Positions 52,001-61,149 of a DNA stretch of 64,000 nt are shown here, piece by piece (the stretch's first letter is position 1; every line of letters starts with the position of its first letter). A program made the position numbers and the translations under genes. The notes beneath the pieces are model-generated. The model was not told where the DNA came from, made no database searches, and saw only the letters and a list, made by a program, of their open reading frames with translations. Source of the stretch: Bartonella koehlerae C-29 (GTDB lineage Bacteria; Pseudomonadota; Alphaproteobacteria; Rhizobiales; Rhizobiaceae); the NCBI RefSeq assembly GCF_000706625.1, contig NZ_KL407334.1:970160-1034159 (forward strand). The letters run 5' to 3'.

Positions 52001-55000
52001 TCATGCTGATGTACTGACCAATTTGGGTAAAACAGTTTATAAAAACATCTATCTAGGCTGTAAGGCAGGTACGGATAATTGTTATGCTTATAACGTTGAT
52101 GGCAGCCGCAATATTGCTTTAGATCTCACAAATGATACCTTTCGCCATATCAGTTCACAAGTTCTTGATACAGTTTCTGGTTTTATTCAAGCGGACGGCA
52201 CTTTGAATCTTATGGTTGAGACACTCGATAATACGGCAGCAGAAGGTTCCATTACAGGGGGAGCCCATTTTGGAGCAAAAGCGGTTGGAGGTAATCCACT
52301 GGATATACTGAATGGTTTGACCGGGGTGGAGGCTTTGTTTAGCCAGAAATTTGATATCAATGGTGCAGGAGGATTTGCTGAGGGGAGCGCTTTGCCTTTG
52401 CCAAAACCTCAATTGGATAATGTTGGTGGCACTTTGCCAAAACAAAATTTCCTTTATAAAACTCGGGCGAAATTCCTTGATGTCGACAAATTTTATGGCT
52501 CAGCCTATTTCTTGAATAGAATTGGTTACAATCCAGACAAGGAGATTTTTTTCTTAGGCGATGCTTATTTCGAAAAGCAATTGGTTGAAAACCAATTGCG
52601 TGATCTTGTGGGTCAAGGTTTAGGCAAAGGGATGTTGATTCCTGGCAAGGATGTCATTGAACAAATGAAAACTCTGCTTGACAGAGGAGCAGAATATGTA
52701 AAAGCCAACAATCTCTCCTTTGGAGAGGCTTTGAGCGAACAAAAATTGGTTGGTTTAGAAACTCCCATGGTGATTTATGTACGCCAAAGCGTAAAAGGCA
52801 TGGATGTTTATGCTCCCGTGCTTTACATCCCCGAAAAAGACAGAGCCTCCTTTATTTCTGCTGGTGCTTGGATCATGGGAGAGGATGTCAATATCACCAG
52901 TAAAAATATCACCAATTCAGGGCAGATAAAGGCTGCACATCACTTGCAAATGAAGAGCAGTAAAATTCTAGGTCAAGGGGGGCATTTCGTTGCTGCTGGT
53001 GATGCTGTTTTGCTTGCGGATAGCAATATTTGTTTTGAATCAGGACGGACGAGTGTTGAAGGTGTAGAGACAGTGTTAAACACCGATGCGCTTTCTGTTG
53101 GAGGCAATGTTGTTGCCATTGCAAAACAAGATGTAACAGTGTCAGGGGTGCGGATTACAACAAGAAGAGCATTGGTACTGTCAGCACTAGAGGGAATTTT
53201 GTCTATAGTATCTGCTGCTAACACAAACCATATAGGACAAAATATTTTTGTCATACAGCATCAATCGGAAGTACACTCTGGTGGTTCTGTAACGTTTTTA
53301 GCGGCTAAAGATTTGAGTGTTGCAGGCTCTCGTGTCCAAGCTCATGATACTCTTTATTTAAAAACAGAGAAAAATGTTTCGATAGATGCCACGCACAATA
53401 GCATTAATCATTATACTCATGATCAAACATCACGATTCGTATTGCATAAATGCTCTCATTTAAGTGCTGGAAAAGACATCGTTGTCACAGCAGGTCAAGA
53501 TATTGGCGTTTCTTCTTCCAATTTAGAAGCGAAGGGCAATGTGTCTTTTGGTGGACAAGGGGCAATAAATATAATAGCAAAAGCTGATAAAGTGGAATAC
53601 CATTTGCAGAGTAAAGGCACTCAAATCGATAGGCATGTATCAGCTTTTGTTGGGGCATCTATTAAGGGCAAAGGGGATTTCATTGCTGTTGCAGGACAGG
53701 AGGGAAAACCGCATGACCTTAGCATATTTGGTAGCTCTGTTACTGCTGATGGCAAGGTGTGGATGCAAGCCAGCAACGATATCTTAATCACCAATACCGA
53801 AAATAGTTTACGGCTTAAGATATCAGATCACACAAAGGGTGGATTTTTTGGTAGTGATAAATCAGTTCATAACAATGTTGAAGTTAGCGAAGTTATGGGT
53901 TCAAACATATTCGGAGGTGAAGGGGTTACCATTGAATCTGGAAAAGATACACAAATTGTTCAATCAATCCTCATTGCCAATATGGCAGATGAAACACAAG
54001 ATCAAGTAAAAGCAAATATTTTCCTTAAATCTGGTGACAATATTATCATAAAAGGAGCCGAAGAGAAGTTTAATCAACAAAAAGAGTGGATAAAAAAAGC
54101 ATTTTTAAATAAAAAACGCTCACATAAATCTGAGGTGCATAAAACACCTGTCTCGTCCACCTTTGAGGCAGAGGGTAATATTGTAATTGAGTCAAAAGGT
54201 AATACAGTGATTTCAGGCTCTCAACTATTTACTGGAAAAGGTATGAGTGTGACGGGAGAGAGTGTTTCTATTGATGGTATGAACGAACATCATAACAGTC
54301 ATTCACAAGAGCATGAGTCTGGTTTTGGTGTAGGTTCAACTACTAATTTCATATTTATCGGAGGAAAAGAATCCAAAACAAAAAACGATGAAATAGTTGA
54401 GTATAAAGGATCTTCTCTGAATGCTGGTGGTAATATAAAAATCGCTGCCGAAAAATCCAATGTGCGTGTAGTAGGCTCTGACCTTACAGCACGTGAAGAA
54501 CTACGTCTTTCAGCTGCCCATAATGTCAATGTTAAGGATGGCCTTAATAATCATTCGTCGAATTCTCAAGAAAAACGTTTCGGTTTTGCCATTCAATTAA
54601 CTAAAAAACACAATGACTCTGCTTTGGGTATTGTTTATGCAAAAGACAATGAGAAACAAGGAGAAAATTCCACGGTTCAGTCCTATCTCATGGGAAGAAG
54701 GGATGTGCAGGTTGGTGCTAATCATGATGTGTGTGTGCAAGCAGCAGATATTTTAGCAGAGCGTGATGTGAACATTCATGCTGGTCATGATGTAAAACTC
54801 TTAAAAAGTCATGATGGCTCCAATGCGAATGAAGTGCATGAAAAATCTTTTACAAATATTAAAACTTCTGTCAGTGTTGGCACGGTAAAGGATGTGAGTG
54901 ATGCAACAAAATGCTTCACAAATGAGGATGAAAAACATGAAATTAACAGCAGCATTGCTGGAAAGAAAGCTTATGATCTCTATAACAAAGGCAAAGATCC

Positions 55001-57056
55001 TTACAATGGGATAAAGGGCGAAGTAACAAAAGATGCCCTTCTTCAGGGTGCCGATGTTTCCACTAGCATTACAGTCGGCTTTAAGTCTGAGAAAACAGCG
55101 GCATCTTCTCACATATCCACCGCAGTAACAGATACAATAGAGGCAGGGCGTGCTGTGAACATACAAGCGCAGAAAGGAAGCATCTATGGTATTGGAGCCG
55201 ATATCATCGCTGGCAGTAATCCAGTTTATCAGGTTGATAATAATGAACAGAGACAGAATATCACCTTAAAAGCGGGTCAAAATATCAAGCTTGAAAGTGC
55301 GCAAAATACAAAAGCAACACAAAACAATTCGCAAAATAGTTTGGTGAATATTAATTACAACTTTAGTTCCAATGATTCAGGATGGATAGGAAATGCTTCT
55401 GTTGGGAAAGGAAAAGACTCCAGTGAGGAGGTACAGCAGAAGAACAGCCATGTTGTAAGTACGGACACTGTTCAGATCAGCAGTGGGGCAAACACCGCAC
55501 TAGAAGGTGCCGTGGTGTCTAGCAAACATGCCAAAATGGATGTAGGCAGTGATTTCACCATCATGAGCCGCAGTGATAGGGGACAAACTTCTAGCAAGCA
55601 GCAATCCCTTTCTATCGGTTATAACGGTAAAAAAAAGACTGATGCAGCTACAACTAATATGTCCTTGAACAAGGATAAATTCTCTAGTGAGTATCACAGT
55701 GTTGTGGAACAATCAGGCATCAAAGCCGGTAAGAAAGGCTTTGAAATCATTGTTAAAGACAAAACAACGCTGACCGATAGCATCATTGAAAGTAGTGCTT
55801 TGGCAGAGAAAAACAGCCTGATAACAGGAACCATCACCATGAGTGATATTGCTAACAGTGCTAAAGCTCAAGCCAGCAGCAAAGGTTTAAGCCTTGCTAC
55901 GGGTGGCCCGATGTATCAAGGTAAATACGGTATTGCGAAAAACATTGCCAAAAATGCTTTGGATCATGCAAAAGAGCATGATTCAGTGGAAGGGCAAACA
56001 AAGTCCGCTATCAGCGATGGCACGATCATCCTGACAGATGAGATTGGGCAAAAGGCATTGACAAGACAAGAAGCAGAACAAGCAATCGTCTCCCTTAACC
56101 GTGATATTGCCACAGCCCATCATGCTGTATCACAAATAGATGTAAAAAAATTGGAACGTATCGTCCATGAAAACCGTGAAATGGTAACACAATTGCTGGA
56201 AGAAGGGTTTAAGTATAGTGATGAAGCTTATAAAACTATGTTTATCAAAGAACACCCCATCGCTGTAGTGGAACGTGATAAAGATGGCAATATTATCTAT
56301 CTCAAAGATAAAAATGGAAATCCTATAAAAAACAGTCATGGACAAAAAATTCCTAAATCTCATTATTTAACGGCTGAGGAGAAGGAGCACTTACAAGCAG
56401 GTTCTGATGGCAAGGTACATGTTTTTTTCAATGGCATCTTTAACTCACCAGAGGCAGCGGCTGGTTATGCAGTACAACATGCTGATAATAAAAATGAACC
56501 ACTTTATTTTGTCGTCTTCCCACAAGCCAACTCTACCATTTCAGAACTTATGATTGCTGGGTATCAGAAATTTCTAGAAAATAACTTTTGGGGTTTGACT
56601 AATTCAACAAAAGAAGCACAAGATTTGTTGAAGAGCAATGGTAATACAGGGTTGCAACTTTACGGACATAGTCGTGGTGGTATGACATTGGGCAATGCGC
56701 TGAGCGCACTAGAAAAACAAGGCGTTCACGGGTTAGCAGGCAATACAAGTATCAATCTTTATGCACCAGCCTTTAATGCGCAATCTATAGCAAATATGTT
56801 AGATAAACTGAGTGATGGTAAGCAAACTAGTGTTGGCTTTGAAAATCATCAATATGACTTTGTGGGTACAGTGATTGGAAAAAATCCTTATACCTATGAG
56901 AAGATACCTGCTGGCAGTAATGAATCGATAGAGACACTCAAAATAATAAATGGTTATCCTAGTGTCCATGCTTGTCTTGGGAGTGGGAGTCCACAATGCC
57001 ATGATATGTACGGACCATCTTATCGCGTACAAATTCCTTCAGGGCAAACAAGATGA
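49086..57056 (+). CDS. fhaB: Filamentous hemagglutinin / CdiA-like exoprotein with C-terminal hydrolase-like domain
   Basis: A 2656-residue TpsA exoprotein secreted through FhaC. After an extended signal peptide (to about residue 46, LQA-QI) comes the TPS domain with NPNGI at 156-160 and the CDGC cysteines 162 and 165. Long runs of filamentous-hemagglutinin repeats (AGRDVNIHAG-like units such as AERDVNIHAGHDVKL) form the stalk. Near residue 2307 the SAISDGTI block marks the usual end of the shared part in large FHA/CdiA proteins. The last 270 residues look like an alpha/beta hydrolase: VHVFFNGIFNSPEAA, then GHSRG with Ser2529, a candidate Asp2591 (QYDFVG) and His2628 (SVHACLG). This tip may be a lipase-like effector. 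No VENN motif was seen. The stop overlaps a lipoprotein gene start by four bases. Confidence 0.93.
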   Translation: MSYDYKKKRATCLGILVSSTMLKKVLLGGLGFSFLFQPSILQAQIAVDPHVSAANRPDLGAAPNGVPSIDIVTPNSSGLSHNKYYDFNISHSGVIWNNHAQELGQSQLGGIMPGNPHLRVSGSAKVILNEVTNGKRSALNGSGEVFGKQADVIIANPNGITCDGCGFINTSHAILTTGIPEIDVSGFLKGFVVRGGDITFGVRGANFFSGKRAVDVVDIVSRTVHFGGAVAGKEIGVAAGTGNFDYASRQMKALTDITGKPEYAIDGSAFGALQADRIKIVATEKGVGVRMRHDMAANAGQLHISADGKISLQNVFGHGGVVLQSKKQSVLAKQITSKKYIEIAAHKDVTLETVGTDGHLSLDAQSGVLSMAEKATSIGNMKLSSGRAIKVSQLGAGADMVYETAGDLTIGGYVLAGGILKARVGGDIRAHFLAGGVDMAATKAAASLVFGKKGGVDLQSAEGTINAENIYGAGDVTLVANGGLSISQTLISHHDIAIHAKSNVAVHFGQLIAYGNADIRGGAIDFSSLMTGGDAVLKVGSLEARTLLIGGDFSQSSVSGKLILHEKGSLSITAEKGVEVGQIVSGENIALFAGNDIYYDQIIGYGTATLTSGSGRISIKNMLFVMGDVRLTAKTLDLSKNRSRIHTPQTLFLKGDYIDVSGSELIYGGLDFNSTEALKIHHARLQAVTDEAGSGDIVFIAPDVMVDEATSVLAARDFTIKTGKFKNNGQLAAGRDLSFSVTGDVTNSRTGLIYVRGNGALKVDGILLNDFGAIVAERDLSFTNVDGTGKSLSLINKAGLIQVGGNLSIQTKTLKNQADRTPVITDKTEEVAIAFKKPDNYDSLNNNGLLNKITSDRWSKGYIDTPFLEHREFILEKEFWDSKEKTYGKVTLNSGIVYKAFTWQIAAENGKDRTQTYIWNDRSYMTEKTVTQAFSYKPVVQGMIQSTDDLIIHADNIENHYSIIEAGRNADIHADVLTNLGKTVYKNIYLGCKAGTDNCYAYNVDGSRNIALDLTNDTFRHISSQVLDTVSGFIQADGTLNLMVETLDNTAAEGSITGGAHFGAKAVGGNPLDILNGLTGVEALFSQKFDINGAGGFAEGSALPLPKPQLDNVGGTLPKQNFLYKTRAKFLDVDKFYGSAYFLNRIGYNPDKEIFFLGDAYFEKQLVENQLRDLVGQGLGKGMLIPGKDVIEQMKTLLDRGAEYVKANNLSFGEALSEQKLVGLETPMVIYVRQSVKGMDVYAPVLYIPEKDRASFISAGAWIMGEDVNITSKNITNSGQIKAAHHLQMKSSKILGQGGHFVAAGDAVLLADSNICFESGRTSVEGVETVLNTDALSVGGNVVAIAKQDVTVSGVRITTRRALVLSALEGILSIVSAANTNHIGQNIFVIQHQSEVHSGGSVTFLAAKDLSVAGSRVQAHDTLYLKTEKNVSIDATHNSINHYTHDQTSRFVLHKCSHLSAGKDIVVTAGQDIGVSSSNLEAKGNVSFGGQGAINIIAKADKVEYHLQSKGTQIDRHVSAFVGASIKGKGDFIAVAGQEGKPHDLSIFGSSVTADGKVWMQASNDILITNTENSLRLKISDHTKGGFFGSDKSVHNNVEVSEVMGSNIFGGEGVTIESGKDTQIVQSILIANMADETQDQVKANIFLKSGDNIIIKGAEEKFNQQKEWIKKAFLNKKRSHKSEVHKTPVSSTFEAEGNIVIESKGNTVISGSQLFTGKGMSVTGESVSIDGMNEHHNSHSQEHESGFGVGSTTNFIFIGGKESKTKNDEIVEYKGSSLNAGGNIKIAAEKSNVRVVGSDLTAREELRLSAAHNVNVKDGLNNHSSNSQEKRFGFAIQLTKKHNDSALGIVYAKDNEKQGENSTVQSYLMGRRDVQVGANHDVCVQAADILAERDVNIHAGHDVKLLKSHDGSNANEVHEKSFTNIKTSVSVGTVKDVSDATKCFTNEDEKHEINSSIAGKKAYDLYNKGKDPYNGIKGEVTKDALLQGADVSTSITVGFKSEKTAASSHISTAVTDTIEAGRAVNIQAQKGSIYGIGADIIAGSNPVYQVDNNEQRQNITLKAGQNIKLESAQNTKATQNNSQNSLVNINYNFSSNDSGWIGNASVGKGKDSSEEVQQKNSHVVSTDTVQISSGANTALEGAVVSSKHAKMDVGSDFTIMSRSDRGQTSSKQQSLSIGYNGKKKTDAATTNMSLNKDKFSSEYHSVVEQSGIKAGKKGFEIIVKDKTTLTDSIIESSALAEKNSLITGTITMSDIANSAKAQASSKGLSLATGGPMYQGKYGIAKNIAKNALDHAKEHDSVEGQTKSAISDGTIILTDEIGQKALTRQEAEQAIVSLNRDIATAHHAVSQIDVKKLERIVHENREMVTQLLEEGFKYSDEAYKTMFIKEHPIAVVERDKDGNIIYLKDKNGNPIKNSHGQKIPKSHYLTAEEKEHLQAGSDGKVHVFFNGIFNSPEAAAGYAVQHADNKNEPLYFVVFPQANSTISELMIAGYQKFLENNFWGLTNSTKEAQDLLKSNGNTGLQLYGHSRGGMTLGNALSALEKQGVHGLAGNTSINLYAPAFNAQSIANMLDKLSDGKQTSVGFENHQYDFVGTVIGKNPYTYEKIPAGSNESIETLKIINGYPSVHACLGSGSPQCHDMYGPSYRVQIPSGQTR

Positions 57057-57260
57057 AACAAATTTTAAAATTGTTAATTAGCTTACCTTTTGTTAGGTGT
57101 GTCTGGATGTAACTTAGGTAAATCTGTTCCAGGAGTAATGAGTATGTGGAAGAAATCAGGTGCAGATTTTACTGAGATAGGAAAAGCGTTATTAGAATGT
57201 AGCATGCTAACTCCTTATGATGCCGATCAAAAAAATCAAAAGCTTAAGCATCAATGCTAG
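57053..57260 (+). pseudogene. Small lipoprotein, possible immunity partner of FhaB, frameshifted
   Basis: An ATG at 57053 overlaps the fhaB stop (ATGA). The frame reads MKQILKLLISLP and then runs to a stop at 57110. If one extra base at about 57086-57087 is removed, it continues LLGVSGC (a lipobox with Cys at 57108-57110), NLGKSVPG, WKKSGADFTEIGKALLECSM and stops at 57258-57260. The intact product would be a lipoprotein of about 68 residues. The WxKxGxxxxExxxALLEC pattern recalls small lipoproteins found in other Gram-negatives. The four-base overlap with the effector-bearing gene suggests an immunity protein for the FhaB tip; this is inference. The lesion could be real or a sequencing error. 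Confidence 0.7.
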
Positions 57261-57776
57261 AATATTCATTCATGCTTGCATGGTTTAATCTGGATTTCAC
57301 TATAAATATGATGTGGGGAGATGGTGTGGAAATCATAAAGAAGAAAACCTCCACATTTTTCGTACATTTTACCTTTTTTGAGTAGTTTTATATAAAAGCA
57401 ATTTATATATTTTCCTTTGAATATTTTCCTAATTTTATTTTCTTTTTGCATTTATTGAAAACGCGGTTAATTTTAATATTTAATTCTCTTCAAAATTTCT
57501 ATTAATAGCATTTTCTTTTAATAAATAAAAGATTATTAGGCTGTTTTTAGTGTTTTTCGTTATGATTTCAACGGTGTTTTAGAACACAGTGCTATAAGTG
57601 ATTGTAGATGTAAATTGTGGTTTTTATTTTTCAATTTCGCTTTACATAAAATATAAAACGAATTATACGCACTTCAGTTAGTTAGATAAGTAGTAAATGA
57701 TTATCATTTGTTTTATACTTATTGTACTTTTAATTCATATTTTGTTTTTGCTGAGAAAAAGAAAGTTTGAAGAAGA
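57261..57776. other. Upstream region of the autotransporter gene
   Basis: About 510 AT-rich bases without a gene. It contains a Fur-box-like palindrome, listed separately, and a candidate -10 element TATACT at 57714-57719. No other structure stands out. Confidence 0.6.
57695..57709 (+). promoter_or_regulatory. Fur-box-like palindrome before the autotransporter gene
   Basis: AAATGATTATCATTT is a perfect 7-1-7 inverted repeat and contains the core AATGATTATCATT of the classical Fur box. It lies 67 bases before the autotransporter ATG and just upstream of a candidate -10 (TATACT, 57714-57719), where a bound repressor would block RNA polymerase. Regulation by Fur or another iron- or manganese-responsive repressor is inference; short palindromes do arise by chance in AT-rich DNA. 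Confidence 0.55.
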
Positions 57777-60542
57777 ATGATGGTCAGATTTTCTAAAAAT
57801 CGCTTATATTCGTGCGTTTTCACAGCAGCTATTTTTTCTTTTTTGTCAGGTATAGATGTTGAGGCACGTTCTCATTCATTCGTATCACTTTCGTGTGGCG
57901 AAGGAAAATTACCTTATAGATGCAGTGATGGTGCAAGTCATACGATTAGTGATAAAGTATATCAGTTCGTTAAATCGACTGAAGAAAAGAATGGAAGTGA
58001 GGCTTCTCTTATATCGTCTACTATTATAGTAGCACAGCAGCCAAATACAGTTATCCAGGCAAATCGTGTACAAATTAATGGTGTTGATGGTGCGGGGGCT
58101 ACCGATAATACTTATGGTGTAGTTGCTTCGCAAGGGGGAAAAGTTGTTTTGAGCGATTCAACTTTGAAGGATATCTCAACAGGTCTTAGAGCTGAAAGTG
58201 GAACGATTGAGGTAAATCGTGGATTGGTCAAAGCTACTCAGGTAGGTGTTTATGCAGACAAGCAAGGAACATCTGTTCTTTTAACGAATACAAAAATTAA
58301 GGTGAAGAGTCGTGACTTTAACCAAGGGGTAGCTCTTTTCAATGGTGCTGATGCAGTTATTAAAATGAAGGGTGGATCAATTGATGTTACGGATGCAGCA
58401 GCTCTTTATGTAAGGGTAAGGGGGAGTACAACTTTAAACGATGTTACCATTACTTCAAAAAGCCAGCAAGCGATAGATAAAGGAAATGCAAATAAAGAAG
58501 ATGACGTTTCTTATGCAGTTTTAAATGTAAACCAGCATAGTTCTCTTTCTTTAAATAACACCAATATTGTTGCTACCGGTGTTCATGCTTTGTGGATTGG
58601 ATTAGAAGCTAATGCACAATCAAGTGTGGGGCAGGAAGCGAGTATTTTAATTTCGCGGGTGAATATTGAAGATTCAAAAATTACAGTATCAGGTACTAAG
58701 CATGGTATGCACTTTGATATGGACAAAGAAGACAATGAATACCAACAAGGGTTTATCTTTTTGAAAAGAACAACTTTTGATGTTCCGGATGGTGCGGTTA
58801 TTCATAGTTATAGGGGTAGTAGTTATATTGGCGTAACAGAAGGAACCAAAATCTCAGGTGATTTATTATTAACAGCTGAGAAGGAGTCTTCTGTGGCAAT
58901 TTTGGCAAATTCTTCTTCCCTTACAGGGGGCACACGTGTTGCTGATGATTCTGTTGCTGAGCTGTATTTGACAGGAGGATCAAAGTGGGTTTTGACAAAA
59001 AGCAAAGAAATGAATCAGCAAGTCTCGAACTTAGTTTCATCCATTTCATTTGTAAAACTTTCTGATAGTATGATTGCTTTTTCTCCACCAGCATTCCAGG
59101 AATATCAGACACTTTATATTGGAAAAGGAGAAGAAGAAGTTTATAGTGCGCAGGGTAATGCACATCTTTATCTTAATACGTTTCTCAAAGGAGATGGTTC
59201 GCTTGATAATCAAAAGACTGACCGTCTTTTGATTCATGGTGATGTAGTTGGAAAAACTACAGTTCATGTGCAATTTATTGCAGGAAATCAGGCTGAGGCA
59301 GTGGGTAATGGAAATGCTGAAAGCATTTCACTTATTCAAGTTTCTGGAAAAGCAGCAGAAGATTCTTTTCAGCTGAGTAGTTCTTATATCGCGTTGGAAG
59401 GTTTGCCTTATCAATATTATCTCTATGCGTATGGCCCAAGTTCCTCTCTTGGAAAAGCAAAGACTTCTCAAAGGTTAGTTAAAGGGAATGGAAATTTTTG
59501 GGATTTTCGCCTTGAAAGTAAATACGTTCAGCTAACTCCCAATGTGTCTACAGTACCTGATTCTGAACTAATGGTGAGGGATGTTGTTCCACAAGTTCCA
59601 ACTTATCTTTTTTTACCAAATGCTTTATTTCACGCTGGATTGATGGATATCGAAAATAAAAACAAGCAGTTAAAAATTATGCGATCTGTTTCCAGTAAAC
59701 TTTTAAAATTCGAAAGAATTCCTACTTTATCTGTTTATGATTATGGCGGAAATTATCATTATGTCTCAGATCTTTCTCTACTTGAATATGGTTATGGAGG
59801 TCATCTTCATTATAATGCTCTAGAGGCAGATATTTTGCTCAAAACAATTGAGAGAGCACACATTACAACATCTTTTGGGATTCTGACAACCTATGGAAAA
59901 CTTTCTTTGCGACCTCAGGGTGTTGAACACAGTCAAAAAAACATATTTCATAAATGGTCAGTGACAGCATATGGTAACTTGGAAAGTAGCGTTGGTTTTT
60001 ATGTAGATAGTCTTTTAACCTATGGTTTGTTTAAAGGCGATGTTCTTACCTTTGCACGGAATAAAACAGCAACATTAAAAGGAAATCCTCTGAACGTTTC
60101 TTTGTCTGTTGGTAAAGCCTTTACAACAGGGGGTAAAGCCTTTGTTTTTGATCCACAGATTCAGCTTATTTATCAACACCTTCAGTTTCATAAAGCACAC
60201 GATATTGACGGATTTGATGTTGAGATGGGAAAATTGGATCAATGGGGAATGCGTATTGGTGGGCGTCTGACTAAGACGCTTGCAGCATCTGAAAAAGATC
60301 GTATCGTTTCTTTTTATGGCAAGATTCATCTTTCTCATAGCTTTAGAGGAAAACGATCTGTGTATTTTAAAGATGCCTTTCAGTTAAGTGCCTTTGGCTC
60401 TTCCCTAGAAGCTGGAGTGGGTGTTCATTCGCAGTTGTCTCCAAAGTTTACACTGCACGGTGATCTGATGTATCAGCATAAGCTTACCAAAGCTGGTTTT
60501 AGCGGAATTCATTTTTCTGGTGGATTGCGCTATCGTTTTTAA
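57777..60542 (+). CDS. Autotransporter (type Va) with C-terminal beta-barrel
   Basis: A 921-residue classical autotransporter. A signal peptide ends near DVEA-RS (about residue 31). The passenger is a pertactin-like beta-helix with repeated short strands (GGKVVLSDSTLKDIS, SGTIEVNRGLVKAT, HSSLSLNNTNIVATG). From about residue 640 comes the barrel domain (PF03797 type), which ends in Arg-Tyr-Arg-Phe, the outer-membrane sorting end. Two cysteines lie just behind the signal peptide (LSCGEGKLPYRCSDG). It resembles the Bartonella autotransporter families recalled as inducible autotransporters, but assignment to a named member is not possible. ATG 57777 or 57780 may be used. A Fur-like site lies upstream. 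The passenger has no visible protease motif, so an adhesin role is likeliest. Confidence 0.9.
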   Translation: MMVRFSKNRLYSCVFTAAIFSFLSGIDVEARSHSFVSLSCGEGKLPYRCSDGASHTISDKVYQFVKSTEEKNGSEASLISSTIIVAQQPNTVIQANRVQINGVDGAGATDNTYGVVASQGGKVVLSDSTLKDISTGLRAESGTIEVNRGLVKATQVGVYADKQGTSVLLTNTKIKVKSRDFNQGVALFNGADAVIKMKGGSIDVTDAAALYVRVRGSTTLNDVTITSKSQQAIDKGNANKEDDVSYAVLNVNQHSSLSLNNTNIVATGVHALWIGLEANAQSSVGQEASILISRVNIEDSKITVSGTKHGMHFDMDKEDNEYQQGFIFLKRTTFDVPDGAVIHSYRGSSYIGVTEGTKISGDLLLTAEKESSVAILANSSSLTGGTRVADDSVAELYLTGGSKWVLTKSKEMNQQVSNLVSSISFVKLSDSMIAFSPPAFQEYQTLYIGKGEEEVYSAQGNAHLYLNTFLKGDGSLDNQKTDRLLIHGDVVGKTTVHVQFIAGNQAEAVGNGNAESISLIQVSGKAAEDSFQLSSSYIALEGLPYQYYLYAYGPSSSLGKAKTSQRLVKGNGNFWDFRLESKYVQLTPNVSTVPDSELMVRDVVPQVPTYLFLPNALFHAGLMDIENKNKQLKIMRSVSSKLLKFERIPTLSVYDYGGNYHYVSDLSLLEYGYGGHLHYNALEADILLKTIERAHITTSFGILTTYGKLSLRPQGVEHSQKNIFHKWSVTAYGNLESSVGFYVDSLLTYGLFKGDVLTFARNKTATLKGNPLNVSLSVGKAFTTGGKAFVFDPQIQLIYQHLQFHKAHDIDGFDVEMGKLDQWGMRIGGRLTKTLAASEKDRIVSFYGKIHLSHSFRGKRSVYFKDAFQLSAFGSSLEAGVGVHSQLSPKFTLHGDLMYQHKLTKAGFSGIHFSGGLRYRF

Positions 60543-60639
60543 AATGAGCTCGGGAAAAAGTTAAATCTAAGCAAATCTATTATGAGGAAGATGTGCGGAG
60601 AGAGTTCTTAAATGATTTATACTCACTTGGTTTACAAAA

Positions 60640-61010
60640 GCTATTCGGAAGGGTTTTGTGTTCTATAGAAACACCAGAAAGTAATTTTTTGTATCCCTCC
60701 GTCTTCATTGCATCGTATAGCATCACAATAATGCTGATCAGGAAATACATGACATGATGTTGCATGTCGCGTACAATACGAGCAGCATGGCCATAGGGTG
60801 CGGTGCGTAATCAATGAATCACATATATTTTCCAGTCTGCTAATTGGCATTGGAGAAAAATTTTCCTTTCTCAAGCATAACTCAAGCATAAATTGATGAT
60901 TTTTTGAATTTAAAAAAGTCCAGGTATTAAAGACACAAAATTCTCCATGCTCATTTTTATAAAGCTTGTATTTCCCAGTTTGTAAGGACAGACCTAAGTT
61001 TTGTCCAATA
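60640..61010 (-). pseudogene. HlyC-like RTX toxin-activating acyltransferase, decayed
   Basis: The minus strand carries pieces of a toxin-activating lysine acyltransferase in several frames. In order they are YKLYKNEHGEFCVFNTWTFL (HlyC-type Gly/Trp block), then PYGHAARIVRDM (matching the family APFGHAKAIVRDL region) and FPDQHYCDAIRCNEDG (matching FPDxxxxAIRxDxDG). Stops and frame changes separate them, so the gene cannot work. HlyC enzymes acylate RTX toxins before export. It is the last member of a minus-strand set following HlyD- and HlyB-like remnants. Coordinates are approximate. Confidence 0.7.
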
Positions 61011-61149
61011 TTCCAGATTCTCCAGCGACGGTGGAAGGGGTATCAAGCATTAAAACGACCATAGTTCTCAAAGCCATTATTGGGTTTATGAGTGATGGTA
61101 ATAGGTTTTCATTCATACAGATTATCTTTCTTTTAGTTATAGGTTCAAA

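Noticed and set aside
49086..57056. CdiA-type VENN-delimited toxin region in FhaB
   Set aside because: No VENN or similar delimiter was found; the tip boundary was instead placed after the SAISDGTI block.
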